Shown here: positions 26,739 to 35,829 of the stretch, piece after piece
Layout: every line of letters begins with the position of its first letter
How positions within the stretch are numbered: the stretch's first letter is position 1
NCBI GenBank assembly: GCA_944392535.1
Contig: CALXWY010000002.1
Span: 62,001-126,000, forward strand
Reading direction: 5' to 3'
From: an uncultured Alphaproteobacteria bacterium
Lineage (GTDB): Bacteria; Pseudomonadota; Alphaproteobacteria; Rs-D84
DNA: 64,000 nucleotides
Position numbers and translations under genes: made by a program
Notes under the pieces: generated by a model
The model's database searches: none
What the model saw: the letters and a program-made list of their open reading frames with translations, nothing else
What the model was told of the DNA's origin: nothing

Positions 26739-26908
26739 TTTGTAATCCTTTTATGTTGGGTGCGTATGCAATGGATATGACCTGACCCCGTGGGGCGTCC
26801 AAGCCCATGCCAAGGGATTGCACCACGATAATCATCAGTGCAAAGCAAATCATATAATAAATCAGTGATAACATAAACACTTAGTATCTGCCCCATGCTA
26901 TACGACAA
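26739..26908 (-). promoter_or_regulatory. Structured rne leader and promoter
   Basis: The 210 bp upstream of rne holds no gene. On the minus strand TTGTCG (26903-26908), 16 nt, TACTAA (26881-26886) is a possible promoter, giving a roughly 135-nt 5' UTR. The UTR can fold with GGTGC/GCACC closing two inner hairpins (CCC-TTGGCAT-GGG and GAC(G)CCCC-AC-GGGGTC). RNase E commonly autoregulates through its own 5' UTR, so this may do so. Confidence 0.4.
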
Positions 26909-26948
26909 AGCACAGCATAGCACGCATAAATATAAGATATCAAGGCAA

Positions 26949-27980
26949 TTATTTTTTTCTGGACCGAATATTTTTATTGGCCGACCATTTCCCGGAAATA
27001 TGCGGAATCTTTTCCTTGGCATCCGCCAACCAGCGTTTCATTCGGGCCCGCAACCAATTTTCGTATACAAAAAACAGACCACCAACACCAATCAGCGGTA
27101 ATACATAGTATATAATTCGGTATGCCAATAATGCGCCGAATATATCCGCCTTGTCCACAGTATCTGGTAATGCCAACAAGAATATACTTTCAAAAACACC
27201 GATTCCGCCGGGAACCTGGCTGAAAACGCCGGTTGCCTGGGCGATTACAAACAATCCGATATAGGTGCCAAACGGAATATGCACAAACGGTAACAGGCAA
27301 AAATACAAAACGAGCCCAGCCAAAAAACTGTCCGTGGCCCCCAAAAGCGTTTGAAAAAAGGCCGTCCGGGTTGACGGTACATCAAACTTGATATTACCAA
27401 TTTTAATGCTTTTATTGCGAAAGAATATTGTGGCCGCAAAATACGCCAAAACAACCGCCAAACAAATGAAAAACAATGTATTCAATCCGACGCTGGTACC
27501 AACAGATGCGTTCAATATATGGGACGGAACCAAGAAATACCCGGCAATAACAATTGCAGAACATCCCAGAAAGAACGTCAATCCCGAAAACGTTATCATT
27601 TTTACAATATCACCACCGCGAATACGCCAACGTGTGTACAAACGATAACGAATTGCACCGCCACTGACCACCGCGTTGCCGGCATTATTGCTGATTGCGA
27701 ACCCCAGCATACCCGCCAACATCCATTTCCACCAAGAAACCCGCGCACCAATATAGCGTAAAGCCAAATAATCGTATAACGACAGCGCAATATATCCCAA
27801 CAAACACGCAACGCATGCCGCCACCAGATTCAACCATGGTATATCTATAATTGCATGAACAACGTCAGAAAAACTGTATTCCCGCAATTGCCACCACAGC
27901 ATCACAGCCGCCAATATAAAGAAAAAAATGCCTGAATAACTGACTAATCTTTTGAACAGGCGTTTTGCCTTGATTGACAT
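26949..27980 (-). CDS. UPF0104 / LPG-synthase-TM family membrane protein
   Basis: A 343-residue integral membrane protein with about eight helices. The family pattern 'AISNNAGNAVVSGGAIRYRLY' and 'FVIAQATGVFSQVPGGIGVFES' is characteristic of the transmembrane domain of lysyl-phosphatidylglycerol synthase (flippase part). No soluble aminoacyl-transferase domain follows, so it is probably a stand-alone flippase-like protein rather than MprF. Substrate unknown. Confidence 0.85.
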   Translation of the reverse strand: MSIKAKRLFKRLVSYSGIFFFILAAVMLWWQLREYSFSDVVHAIIDIPWLNLVAACVACLLGYIALSLYDYLALRYIGARVSWWKWMLAGMLGFAISNNAGNAVVSGGAIRYRLYTRWRIRGGDIVKMITFSGLTFFLGCSAIVIAGYFLVPSHILNASVGTSVGLNTLFFICLAVVLAYFAATIFFRNKSIKIGNIKFDVPSTRTAFFQTLLGATDSFLAGLVLYFCLLPFVHIPFGTYIGLFVIAQATGVFSQVPGGIGVFESIFLLALPDTVDKADIFGALLAYRIIYYVLPLIGVGGLFFVYENWLRARMKRWLADAKEKIPHISGKWSANKNIRSRKK

Positions 27981-28040
27981 AAATATCCTTTTTCCATGGC
28001 GCAGGGTACACGTATATCAGAAAAAAAGCAAATATAAAAA

Positions 28041-28068
28041 TTGCTTTCTTGATATCTTTGGTTATACT
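28041..28068 (+). promoter_or_regulatory. Promoter of rph
   Basis: TTGCTT (28041-28046), 16-nt spacer, TATACT (28063-28068), 32 nt upstream of the rph start. Confidence 0.55.
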
Positions 28069-28100
28069 TACGCAATACATATTAAATCAAAGGATACATT

Positions 28101-28817
28101 ATGATACGTCCGTCATTGCGCAAACCAGACCAAATTCGCCCAACATCAATGGAAACAGGAATTAATAAATGGGCCGAAGGTTCGTGTCTGATTAAAATGG
28201 GCGGAACACATGTTTTATGCACTGCATCAATTGACCTGAACCAACCATTATGGAAACGACTGCAAAATAAAACAGGCGGATGGGTCACCGCGGAATATTC
28301 TATGTTGCCACGCGCCAACGGAACACGGAAATCGCGTGATGCAATGATGCGCGATCACCGGTGCGCGGAAATATCACGCCTGGTTGGGCGCGCATTGCGC
28401 AGTGTCACAGACATGGAAAAATTGGGACGACATACAATAACAATTGACTGTGACGTAATCCAGGCAGACGGCGGCACGCGGTGCGCATCTGTGACCGGTG
28501 GGTTCGTTGCGTTGGCGTTGGCGGTTCGGCACCTGATGGAACAAGGCCGCATCACCGAAAACCCAATACGGGATTATGTTGCCGCAATTTCAGCCGGCCT
28601 GTGGAACAACGAATTAATACTGGATTTGGATTATGACGAAGATTGTGCCGCAGAACTGGATTCAAATTTTGTGGTGTCTGGGGCCGGAAAATTTGTTGAA
28701 ATCCAGGCCACCGGTGAACAGCACCCATTTGAACAAAATCAAATTATTGAATTAATGAATATGGCGGCCAATGGATGCAAGAAATTAATAGAAATGCAAA
28801 AACAAGTACTGGCATAA
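28101..28817 (+). CDS. rph: Ribonuclease PH
   Basis: A 238-residue phosphorolytic 3'-5' exoribonuclease that trims tRNA 3' ends, acting as a hexamer. 'MIRPSLRKPDQIRP' at the N terminus, 'VTAEYSMLPRANGTRKSRD', 'TITIDCDVIQADGGTRCASVTGG' (described in parts), and 'DLDYDEDCAAELDSNFV' are all typical. Ribosome site AAAGGA. Confidence 0.97.
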   Translation: MIRPSLRKPDQIRPTSMETGINKWAEGSCLIKMGGTHVLCTASIDLNQPLWKRLQNKTGGWVTAEYSMLPRANGTRKSRDAMMRDHRCAEISRLVGRALRSVTDMEKLGRHTITIDCDVIQADGGTRCASVTGGFVALALAVRHLMEQGRITENPIRDYVAAISAGLWNNELILDLDYDEDCAAELDSNFVVSGAGKFVEIQATGEQHPFEQNQIIELMNMAANGCKKLIEMQKQVLA

Positions 28818-28820
28818 CAA

Positions 28821-28852
28821 AAATCCGCCATTCGGCGGATTTTTTATTTTTT
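28821..28852. terminator. Bidirectional terminator
   Basis: AAATCCGCC-ATT-CGGCGGATTTTTTATTTT hairpin between rph and the convergent small lipoprotein gene. Confidence 0.85.
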
Positions 28853-28853
28853 T

Positions 28854-29000
28854 TTAGCACCCTGTGGCCGTGCCAATCAATTTAGAAATTGAAATATCCT
28901 TGTGTAACAAGAAATCATATTCACAATTGCCCTGTTTATAATGCCCCATACATGCAGACAATGTCAAAACGGCAAACAACGCCAACATTACTTTTTTCAT
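28854..29000 (-). CDS. 48-residue lipoprotein
   Basis: A short gene found by reading the minus strand: MKKVMLALFAVLTLSAC then a 32-residue mature peptide with two further Cys residues, ending 'GTATGC'. The lipobox LSAC puts the lipidated Cys at residue 17. AAAGGAG lies about 8 nt before the ATG. Role unknown; it is too short for most gene callers. The stop abuts a bidirectional terminator. Confidence 0.72.
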   Translation of the reverse strand: MKKVMLALFAVLTLSACMGHYKQGNCEYDFLLHKDISISKLIGTATGC

Positions 29001-29069
29001 TGCGGTTCTCCTTTATGCATAAAAAACACGAATAGATTATATAAGAATGTATTAATTAAGGCAAGCAAC

Positions 29070-29423
29070 TTATATTATACCGCGAATCCAGCGAATTTTG
29101 TGACCTGTAACCACAATTGCGTCAAAGCGTGCATCCCCATTCCAATGTGCGCGCGCAATATAAGTTTCAGCCGCACGACGCAAACGCACAGACTGGGCCG
29201 GCGTAATCGCATCCAGTCCAGTGATAACATCATGACGATATTTTACTTCTATGAACAACAACAGATTTTTACGCTTTGCAATTATGTCAATTTCGGCACG
29301 TCCAGTATTTCGGCCGGTTGTATATCGCCGATTTACAATATGGAATCCATGTATACGCAAATACATCCGCGCAATAAATTCGGCCCACAAGCCTGATTTA
29401 TAAGAATTAAATTCCTGTGTCAT
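29070..29423 (-). CDS. YraN / UPF0102 family nuclease-like protein
   Basis: A 117-residue protein of the UPF0102 family with a restriction-endonuclease-like fold. 'GLWAEFIARMYLRIHGFHIVNRRY' (in parts), 'RAEIDIIAKRKNLLLFIEVKYR' carrying the D-ExK-like site, matches the family. In cell function it is poorly defined. Its ATG overlaps the preceding stop as TAATG, so it is coupled to the 29423-30208 gene. Confidence 0.88.
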   Translation of the reverse strand: MTQEFNSYKSGLWAEFIARMYLRIHGFHIVNRRYTTGRNTGRAEIDIIAKRKNLLLFIEVKYRHDVITGLDAITPAQSVRLRRAAETYIARAHWNGDARFDAIVVTGHKIRWIRGII

Positions 29424-30208
29424 TAAAATGCGTATGGTTTGGCCTGGAAATTTTCACGTGCCGCCTGGATATTCTTGGCAACATCAGACGAATACCGACC
29501 CATGTCAACCAAATCCAATGAACCATAATACGCCGTCATCATTGGGTCATATGCATTATTCGTTGATATCCATTTGTCTGTACCAGAATTTGGCGCACCG
29601 TATTTATCCAAGACACCTTGCCAAAATGCCAAAATTTTCTTTTCGCGCTGGTCAGCAAATTTTTCATTATCGCCTTCTATATCATTAACATCATTGTTAT
29701 ACAGAACACGCCATACGACGTTATCACTGGCATTACTGGTAAAATACACAACGATTGTTTCACCGGTTCTTTCGCGTACCAAGTGTAATTCGGACGCATA
29801 CATCAGTCCCCTGTCCCGCGCCAACGTATTAATGCATTGTTCCAGTTCATCTGGGGCGACAATACCCTGCTGGCGACACTCGTAATCCAGATTATATTTC
29901 CATTCTTTTTGTATTGAATAAATAATACTGTCTTTTTCACGCGGGCTGTATAATCCCTTGGCCTTAAAGAACAGTGTTTGAATGTCTTCAAACGACGCCC
30001 CCAGCATAATCCCAGCAATATCAAAATTGCTGACTGTTATTGGCTGGGCCCCGATATTCAAACTGACCGTTTCAGCAGATAAATCACCCGTCCCGCCGTC
30101 AGTAATGGCAAAATTACTGAAATCAAAATCATCTGTGGCCGCATGTGCCCCAAACCCACCCCCAGAACAAAATATTAACGCGACAAAAATTTTATATATT
30201 TGCTTCAT
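29423..30208 (-). CDS. Secreted protein of unknown function
   Basis: A 261-residue exported protein. Signal peptide 'MKQIYKIFVALIFCSGGGFGAHA'. The rest is soluble, with one Cys pair (Cys in 'YECRQQG' and 'EQCINTL') likely to be bonded. I recognise no family. It is the third of three envelope genes in a row (VirB8-like, 30214-30855, this one), 5 nt apart from its neighbour, so a joint role is likely. Confidence 0.65.
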   Translation of the reverse strand: MKQIYKIFVALIFCSGGGFGAHAATDDFDFSNFAITDGGTGDLSAETVSLNIGAQPITVSNFDIAGIMLGASFEDIQTLFFKAKGLYSPREKDSIIYSIQKEWKYNLDYECRQQGIVAPDELEQCINTLARDRGLMYASELHLVRERTGETIVVYFTSNASDNVVWRVLYNNDVNDIEGDNEKFADQREKKILAFWQGVLDKYGAPNSGTDKWISTNNAYDPMMTAYYGSLDLVDMGRYSSDVAKNIQAARENFQAKPYAF

Positions 30209-30213
30209 GTGTC

Positions 30214-30855
30214 TCAGCCTTGAATAATCTCGTTAACACGAAAATGAAAGACAGTGCACGGATCACCCCCATTTTCAAGATAATCATGCAAAGCCTGAAT
30301 GTCTATGTTTGATAACATACGCGGTTCATATGTTATATCCATAAACATTGTTCCACGTGATTTTTGCGGAATAACGCCGAAATTATTCGGGCCATTCCAT
30401 GTCGTTAATTCATAATTTACAATCCAATACGTACTGTTAACCGGACGCGTAACCCGATCAATAACACGCACAGTACGGAATGCCTTGTTCCCCGCCATTT
30501 CTTGGATTGTGCGCGCTTCGCCATTCAGCCAACTGTCAAATACCGACCGGGATGACATACGCCCCAGTGCACCATTTGCCCCCATACGACGCGCGATATT
30601 TTCAACATCTGGGGCAACATAAAAGTATTCAGTAACATATTTGCGAACCAGCAAATCCAGAAATTCCATTTCACCCATTTCTGTCGGTGTTTCGGGTGTC
30701 CCAGGACGATGTTCTGACAATTTATTCGGTTGAAAAAAGTATGGTATAATACGCTGGGACGACGTCGCATCATATATTGCCCCAGCCAAATATATCGCCC
30801 CACCAGACATGGCGACCAATATCAAACCTAATAAAAACAATAATATTTTTTTCAT
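30214..30855 (-). CDS. Membrane-anchored periplasmic protein, possibly VirB8-fold
   Basis: A 213-residue protein with one N-terminal membrane helix (about 4-27) and a periplasmic domain. Helical 'EFLDLLVRKYVTEYFYV' followed by strand-rich 'RVIDRVTRPVNSTYWIVNYELTTW' resembles the NTF2-like fold of VirB8, but similarity is weak. Its ATG overlaps the stop of the clearer VirB8-like gene by 4 nt (ATGA), indicating translational coupling and likely complex formation. Confidence 0.5.
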   Translation of the reverse strand: MKKILLFLLGLILVAMSGGAIYLAGAIYDATSSQRIIPYFFQPNKLSEHRPGTPETPTEMGEMEFLDLLVRKYVTEYFYVAPDVENIARRMGANGALGRMSSRSVFDSWLNGEARTIQEMAGNKAFRTVRVIDRVTRPVNSTYWIVNYELTTWNGPNNFGVIPQKSRGTMFMDITYEPRMLSNIDIQALHDYLENGGDPCTVFHFRVNEIIQG

Positions 30856-31577
30856 TCGCTTATCTTATACGCATTAAAATCCGCCACGTAATATCCCATC
30901 GTTTGCGGATATTTTTCCGTGTTACGTGCAATCTTGGCAAACGCAATCACAGATATTTCACCCGCCAAATTTGATTTTATTGTTGCCGTAACCCGCCATG
31001 TTCCACCAACATCAGACACATTCCCCACCGGTTCCATATAGATTTGATTTTTATCAACAACCCATTCTTCGCCCAGCGCAACACGTTCTTGATACAGCGG
31101 CACAACATCGTATATAAAATGTGAAAACAATTCTTCCCCAGACACACAATACAGATTACATGTTTTATCAGAAAAAGAATATGGACTGGCGGTGCCACAG
31201 TCAACATCACGTTCGCATGTTTGCCACATTGCGTCATTCACCTGGGCATCCCCAGATACAGAAAACCAATTAGCGGTAAAATTCCCCAGCACAGATTCTT
31301 GTAATGCCATCTTGGCCGAATATTCAATCGGGCCGTTGCCATGAGAATGTCCAACAACCGTCCATTGACCAGTTAATTTATCTATCTCTACAATAAAAGG
31401 GTCAATCCGCTGGCTGCGTACCGCCCAGATTAAAATACCACATAAAAATATTACCAGCAAAAACGTCACACACGACGCAATGCCCATTAATCTGGACAAC
31501 GCCACAGACTTTCCCGCCGGGAATGCGGGTGTGTTAAAATCGCTTGGATAATCCAATGGCATCCCCCCCTGTGACAT
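30852..31577 (-). CDS. VirB8-like type IV secretion inner-membrane protein
   Basis: A 241-residue bitopic protein: short cytoplasmic tail, membrane helix about 32-54, periplasmic domain. The segment after the helix, 'RIDPFIVEIDKLTGQWTVVG', matches the VirB8 pattern P-x-V-x-x-V-D-x-x-T-G, and the end 'MGYYVADFNAYKI' matches the C-terminal strand. Two Cys-Asp insertions (CERDVDCG, CNLYC) are unusual. VirB8 proteins scaffold the inner-membrane part of type IV secretion machines. Confidence 0.6.
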   Translation of the reverse strand: MSQGGMPLDYPSDFNTPAFPAGKSVALSRLMGIASCVTFLLVIFLCGILIWAVRSQRIDPFIVEIDKLTGQWTVVGHSHGNGPIEYSAKMALQESVLGNFTANWFSVSGDAQVNDAMWQTCERDVDCGTASPYSFSDKTCNLYCVSGEELFSHFIYDVVPLYQERVALGEEWVVDKNQIYMEPVGNVSDVGGTWRVTATIKSNLAGEISVIAFAKIARNTEKYPQTMGYYVADFNAYKISE

Positions 31578-31584
31578 ATGGCGG

Positions 31585-31731
31585 TTATGCCTGGTACACC
31601 ATGATGCACGCGCATGGGCTTAATTTCAATTCGTTGTTATCGTAACCGACACCCACGGGTTCGCGGTCATAAATCTGGCCGCATCCGGCCAGCGCCAATG
31701 CAATGAATGCACCCAGTAAAATTTTTTTCAT
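31585..31731 (-). CDS. 48-residue lipoprotein (VirB7 position)
   Basis: A short minus-strand gene: MKKILLGAFIALALAGC, lipidated Cys at 17, then a 31-residue mature peptide 'GQIYDREPVGVGYDNNELK...' with two more Cys near the end. GGGGGAAAAGG precedes the ATG. It sits 7 nt before the VirB8-like gene, the place where VirB7 lipoproteins often lie, but no sequence family can be claimed at this length. Confidence 0.7.
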   Translation of the reverse strand: MKKILLGAFIALALAGCGQIYDREPVGVGYDNNELKLSPCACIMVYQA

Positions 31732-31801
31732 AACCTTTTCCCCCTTTTATTTCCTTGGTTGAATTATAAGAAAAATTCGCCATCCCGGTCAAGATATAAA
31801 A

Positions 31802-34096
31802 TCAAAACTGGGTTTCAAATGACAATAAAAAGCGCTGTTCACGGTCATATGGTGTCATTTTAATTGGCCACCCCCAACTGAAATTCATCGGCCCCATCGG
31901 CGTATTCCAATAAATACCAACACCCGCAGATGTACGAATTGTATCATCAATATAATTTTGTATCAATATCCCACCATAATCATATTCGTATTCTTGTTTC
32001 GGTGGCTTGCCCAAGATTCCGTAATCAAAGAATACAAAGCCCTTGACCTGGTATTCGTCTGGGATAAATATCGGAAAGTTTAATTGCACAGAACCATTAA
32101 TTTTCCATAATCCGCCCAACGCATATGTTGAATAGTACCGCGCACGTGAACCAACACCCGCAATATCAAATCCACGCAGTGATTCACCACCCAAGAAGTA
32201 ACGATAAACACGCGATACGTATGAATCCCCCAGCGGCTGGATTAATCCCAAATCCAATGATGCGCGCAATTGCCACCGGTCATCAAAAAACTTTACCATA
32301 CCGATAACGTCTGCATTATACCGCATATATGTTTCGGTTCCACCAAATCCAGTGTACGCAATCCCCAGATTGCCGACAATGCCCGTATGGGTATTTTGTT
32401 CAAAATTCGTGTCCAGGTTATAGTACCGTAAATATGTACCAACTGTAAACAAATTTGCATTACGCCAATCTTGCCCCGTACGCATCGCAGAATACAAATC
32501 GTAATTCTGGTCAAACGCCGCCGACAAGCGCACCGTCTGGGACCAATGGTCGGTCAAACGCCACCCCATGCGCCCGGCAATGGTCAAGGAATCACGGTCA
32601 TACCCAAAGCCGCCCAGTGACGTATAATCATACATTGTGTATGCAACATCAAAGCCCGCCGACAATGGCCGACCAAACAAATATGGTTCGGTGAAACTGA
32701 ATAATGCCTGTTTTTGATATTGCGCCAACGATGCGCGTAATTGCACCACTTGGCCCCGCCCCATAAAGTTAGATTCAGAAATTCCTGCATCAACCATAAA
32801 TCCGTTTATGTTTGACCACCCAAATCCACCGGATAATTCGCCGGTTGGTTGTTCTTCAACCTGGATGTCCAAGTTTATCATATTTGCATCAGCAATACGA
32901 TTAGGCACCATCTGGACATTTTTGAAATACCGCGTACGCATCAAATTCTGGCGCGCTTCTTCAATTGTCTGTAATGAAAATGGATCGCCCGAACGCATCG
33001 GCACCAATTGTTCAATCACAGAATCAAATGTACGAACATTACCTAAAATATTTATATTATTCAGGTATATTCTGTTTGTGGGCTGGATTTTGAAATTTAT
33101 ATCAATTGTGCGGGTATCGTCATTCTTGGTCGGAATTGGTTCAACATTTATAAACGCGTACCCTGCGTCACCCACCGCACCACGCAACGCAGATATTGTT
33201 TCATCAACCAAATCAATGTTGTACGTGTCACCATCAGACATCTTCATAACGTCGTATAAATCACTGTCTGGGATATCGTGGAACGGGTTATCCAGTGTTA
33301 TTTTTCCAAATTTATATTTTTCACCTTCGTCAATTGTAAATGTCACAGAATAATATTGCCGGTCAGGCGTAAATACCCCCGTGGCATCCGTCACAACCGC
33401 ATCCGCATATCCATTACGCATATAAAACTGGCGTAACATTTGCTGGTCGTATAATATACGATCTTCATCAAAGACATCAAACTGTGTCATAAAACGCCAC
33501 CACGCATGTTCGCGCGACAATATTGCATCACGCAATGTGCGGTCGCTGAATTTTTCATTACCAACAAAATCAATATCAGAAATATATGTCGGATGCCCTT
33601 CAGTTATTTCATACACAACATTAACACGATTATCACCCAATTCTATTTTTTTGGGCTCTATTTTCGTGCCAAAGAATCCCTTGCGTTGGTATATTGTTAA
33701 CATCCGCTGTACGTCGGCACCAATAACAGATTCATCATACGACGAACGTTCTTTTAATCGCAATTCGTTTTTCAAATCATCTGTGGAAACGTCATCATTA
33801 CCTTCAATCGTTACCATATTTACAATTGGTGATTCGGTAATATCTATTTTTAATACATTGCCCGACATACGAACACTGACGCGTGAAAAATATCCACTTT
33901 CTTGTAATTTTTTCGCAATCTGGTTTGCCTGTTCTGTGTTAACACTGTCGCCGATTTTGACATCAGATAAAATACGCACAGATTCTGTATCCATGCGCTT
34001 ATTCCCAGTAACATCAATACGCGAAACAGTTGCGGCATCTGCGAATGGCGCAATCATTATCGCTGTTGTTGTAAACAATATTTTTTTAATATTCAT
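31802..34096 (-). CDS. bamA: Outer-membrane assembly factor BamA
   Basis: A 764-residue Omp85 protein that inserts beta barrels into the outer membrane. Signal peptide ends 'PFADA'. Five POTRA repeats fill residues 22-420, starting 'VSRIDVTGNKRMDTESVR'; the rest is the 16-strand barrel with the 'LGGESLRGFD' lid-lock motif and the terminal 'RFLLSFETQF' ending in Phe. It is 2 nt downstream of rseP in the frr-uppS-cdsA-rseP-bamA run. Confidence 0.97.
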   Translation of the reverse strand: MNIKKILFTTTAIMIAPFADAATVSRIDVTGNKRMDTESVRILSDVKIGDSVNTEQANQIAKKLQESGYFSRVSVRMSGNVLKIDITESPIVNMVTIEGNDDVSTDDLKNELRLKERSSYDESVIGADVQRMLTIYQRKGFFGTKIEPKKIELGDNRVNVVYEITEGHPTYISDIDFVGNEKFSDRTLRDAILSREHAWWRFMTQFDVFDEDRILYDQQMLRQFYMRNGYADAVVTDATGVFTPDRQYYSVTFTIDEGEKYKFGKITLDNPFHDIPDSDLYDVMKMSDGDTYNIDLVDETISALRGAVGDAGYAFINVEPIPTKNDDTRTIDINFKIQPTNRIYLNNINILGNVRTFDSVIEQLVPMRSGDPFSLQTIEEARQNLMRTRYFKNVQMVPNRIADANMINLDIQVEEQPTGELSGGFGWSNINGFMVDAGISESNFMGRGQVVQLRASLAQYQKQALFSFTEPYLFGRPLSAGFDVAYTMYDYTSLGGFGYDRDSLTIAGRMGWRLTDHWSQTVRLSAAFDQNYDLYSAMRTGQDWRNANLFTVGTYLRYYNLDTNFEQNTHTGIVGNLGIAYTGFGGTETYMRYNADVIGMVKFFDDRWQLRASLDLGLIQPLGDSYVSRVYRYFLGGESLRGFDIAGVGSRARYYSTYALGGLWKINGSVQLNFPIFIPDEYQVKGFVFFDYGILGKPPKQEYEYDYGGILIQNYIDDTIRTSAGVGIYWNTPMGPMNFSWGWPIKMTPYDREQRFLLSFETQF

Positions 34097-34098
34097 AT

Positions 34099-35157
34099 TT
34101 AACTTAACCCAAATACACGCGCCAAATCATTCCACATGGTCAGTGCGAACAATCCGATAATTAATAGCCATCCGATTATTATTGCAATTTCCATGCCACG
34201 CCCCCCCAGTTTGCGCCGTGTTATTGCCTCTATTATCAAAATCAGCAAATAACCACCATCCAATACCGGTAACGGCAACAAATTTATAACACCAAGATTC
34301 ACAGATAGCAACGCAATAATTGATAACAATGCAACAAGTCCCATTGACAAGGCTTGACCCGACACTTCGGCAATAGTTATAAATGACCCCAGTTGTTTTG
34401 ACGATCGTTCACCAGTAATAATTTGCTTTAACACAACCAATAATGTTTTAGACTGGTAATATGTTTCGCGCGCGCCAGCATACAGTCCGTCAAAGAATCC
34501 CTTTTTGCGCAATTCCGTTTTGCTGCCATCGGCAACCAGTCCCCACCGTTCGGCCGGCGCCAGTTGAACACGAACCAAATCTTCGCCACGCAGCAATAAC
34601 ACATTTGCATCGTGACCAGATGCCAATTCTTTGGCAATAATTAATTCACCCCAATTGGTAATTGGTTCATCATCAATACGCATGACAATATCACCCGGCT
34701 TTACCCCGGCGTCAAACGCGATGCTTTCTTGGATAACCTGGCCAACAACCGGCAATTGAACCTGTTTTGGTTGGAACATAAAAATCCCAGAATATATTAA
34801 CCACGCTAAAATAAAATTCATTGTGACACCGGCGGCAACAATTATAAATTGCTTCCACGCCGGCACCGATAAATAATGACCGCACTTTTTTTCATCGGGC
34901 AATTCTGCATATTTTTTGCGGTCAAACATGTCTTCTTGACCATAAATAGAAACATAACCGCCCAACGGCAAACACGCCAGTTTCCAAACAGTACCATGTT
35001 TATCATGCCATTTTACAATCGCTGGGCCAAAACCAATTGAAAATGTATCAACGCGTACGCCCGCCCAGCGCGCCGCCAAAAAATGCCCCAGTTCGTGGAC
35101 AAAAACCACAACCCCCAGTACAATTAATAATGCAATTATTGCCAATACAATCTGCAT
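34099..35157 (-). CDS. rseP: Site-2 zinc protease RseP
   Basis: A 352-residue intramembrane protease that cuts anti-sigma factors and leftover signal peptides. Zinc motif 'HELGHF' near residue 21, one PDZ domain (about 125-195) with 'VIQESIAFDAGVKPGDIVMRID' (in parts), and the late 'LPLPVLDGGYLL' motif. The family often has two PDZ domains; only one is clear here. Confidence 0.94.
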   Translation of the reverse strand: MQIVLAIIALLIVLGVVVFVHELGHFLAARWAGVRVDTFSIGFGPAIVKWHDKHGTVWKLACLPLGGYVSIYGQEDMFDRKKYAELPDEKKCGHYLSVPAWKQFIIVAAGVTMNFILAWLIYSGIFMFQPKQVQLPVVGQVIQESIAFDAGVKPGDIVMRIDDEPITNWGELIIAKELASGHDANVLLLRGEDLVRVQLAPAERWGLVADGSKTELRKKGFFDGLYAGARETYYQSKTLLVVLKQIITGERSSKQLGSFITIAEVSGQALSMGLVALLSIIALLSVNLGVINLLPLPVLDGGYLLILIIEAITRRKLGGRGMEIAIIIGWLLIIGLFALTMWNDLARVFGLS

Positions 35158-35183
35158 GAAACCCGGCCCCTTTTATCATAAAA

Positions 35184-35828
35184 CTATAACAACACCAACC
35201 ATATTAATGGCAATGCGTAAATCCAACCATCAAAACGATCCAGTAACCCACCATGGCCCGGCAAAATACGGCCAAAATCTTTCAGTCCCATTTTGCGTTT
35301 AATCCAACTGGCGGTTAAGTCACCATACTGACTTAACAACGAAATACTGATACCAATCCACATCAGTTGCGGCATAAATACATCCGCCCCCAGCAATCCA
35401 TACATTACCGATGCAAACGTTCCACACAAAATACCCGCAATTTGCCCCGACCACGTTTTCCCCGCAGACAGCCGTTCCCACATCTTGTCACCACCAATCA
35501 TACGGCCAAAGAACCACGCGCCAATATCAGCACAACATATAATCAACAACAATAACAACATTATCCACGGCCGCGACCCAACAGATTCCACCGCCACCAA
35601 CATCACGACCAACCATGCTAAAAACACCCCAAACGACAACCAATTCTTTTTTAATACATCGCGCGGGGTACGCACCATGCAAATAATCATTTCTGTAATC
35701 ATTCCGATTACAATAACAATTCCCAAATATTTAACAGCCGGCACGCCATAGTATTCACCAATCGCCGCCGCGACAACGACCAATGCCATAATGGCCCCAA
35801 CCAGAATTCTTTGCATGGTATTTGACAT
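35184..35828 (-). CDS. cdsA: Phosphatidate cytidylyltransferase
   Basis: A 214-residue membrane enzyme that makes CDP-diacylglycerol from phosphatidate and CTP. The signature 'QYGDLTASWIKRKMGLKDFG' then 'LPGHGGLLDRFDG' is intact. It is shorter than E. coli CdsA (about 285), losing N-terminal helices. The start at 35828 has AAGGGGAAA upstream; the 25-residue upstream extension is not family-like. No dxr gene lies between it and rseP, where many bacteria carry one. Confidence 0.92.
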   Translation of the reverse strand: MSNTMQRILVGAIMALVVVAAAIGEYYGVPAVKYLGIVIVIGMITEMIICMVRTPRDVLKKNWLSFGVFLAWLVVMLVAVESVGSRPWIMLLLLLIICCADIGAWFFGRMIGGDKMWERLSAGKTWSGQIAGILCGTFASVMYGLLGADVFMPQLMWIGISISLLSQYGDLTASWIKRKMGLKDFGRILPGHGGLLDRFDGWIYALPLIWLVLL

Positions 35829-35829
35829 T

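Noticed and set aside
26770-26870. SRP (4.5S) RNA in the rne leader because of a GGGGTCAGGTC run
   Set aside because: The invariant GGAAGGAAGCAG-type loop is missing and the segment fits an rne 5' UTR.
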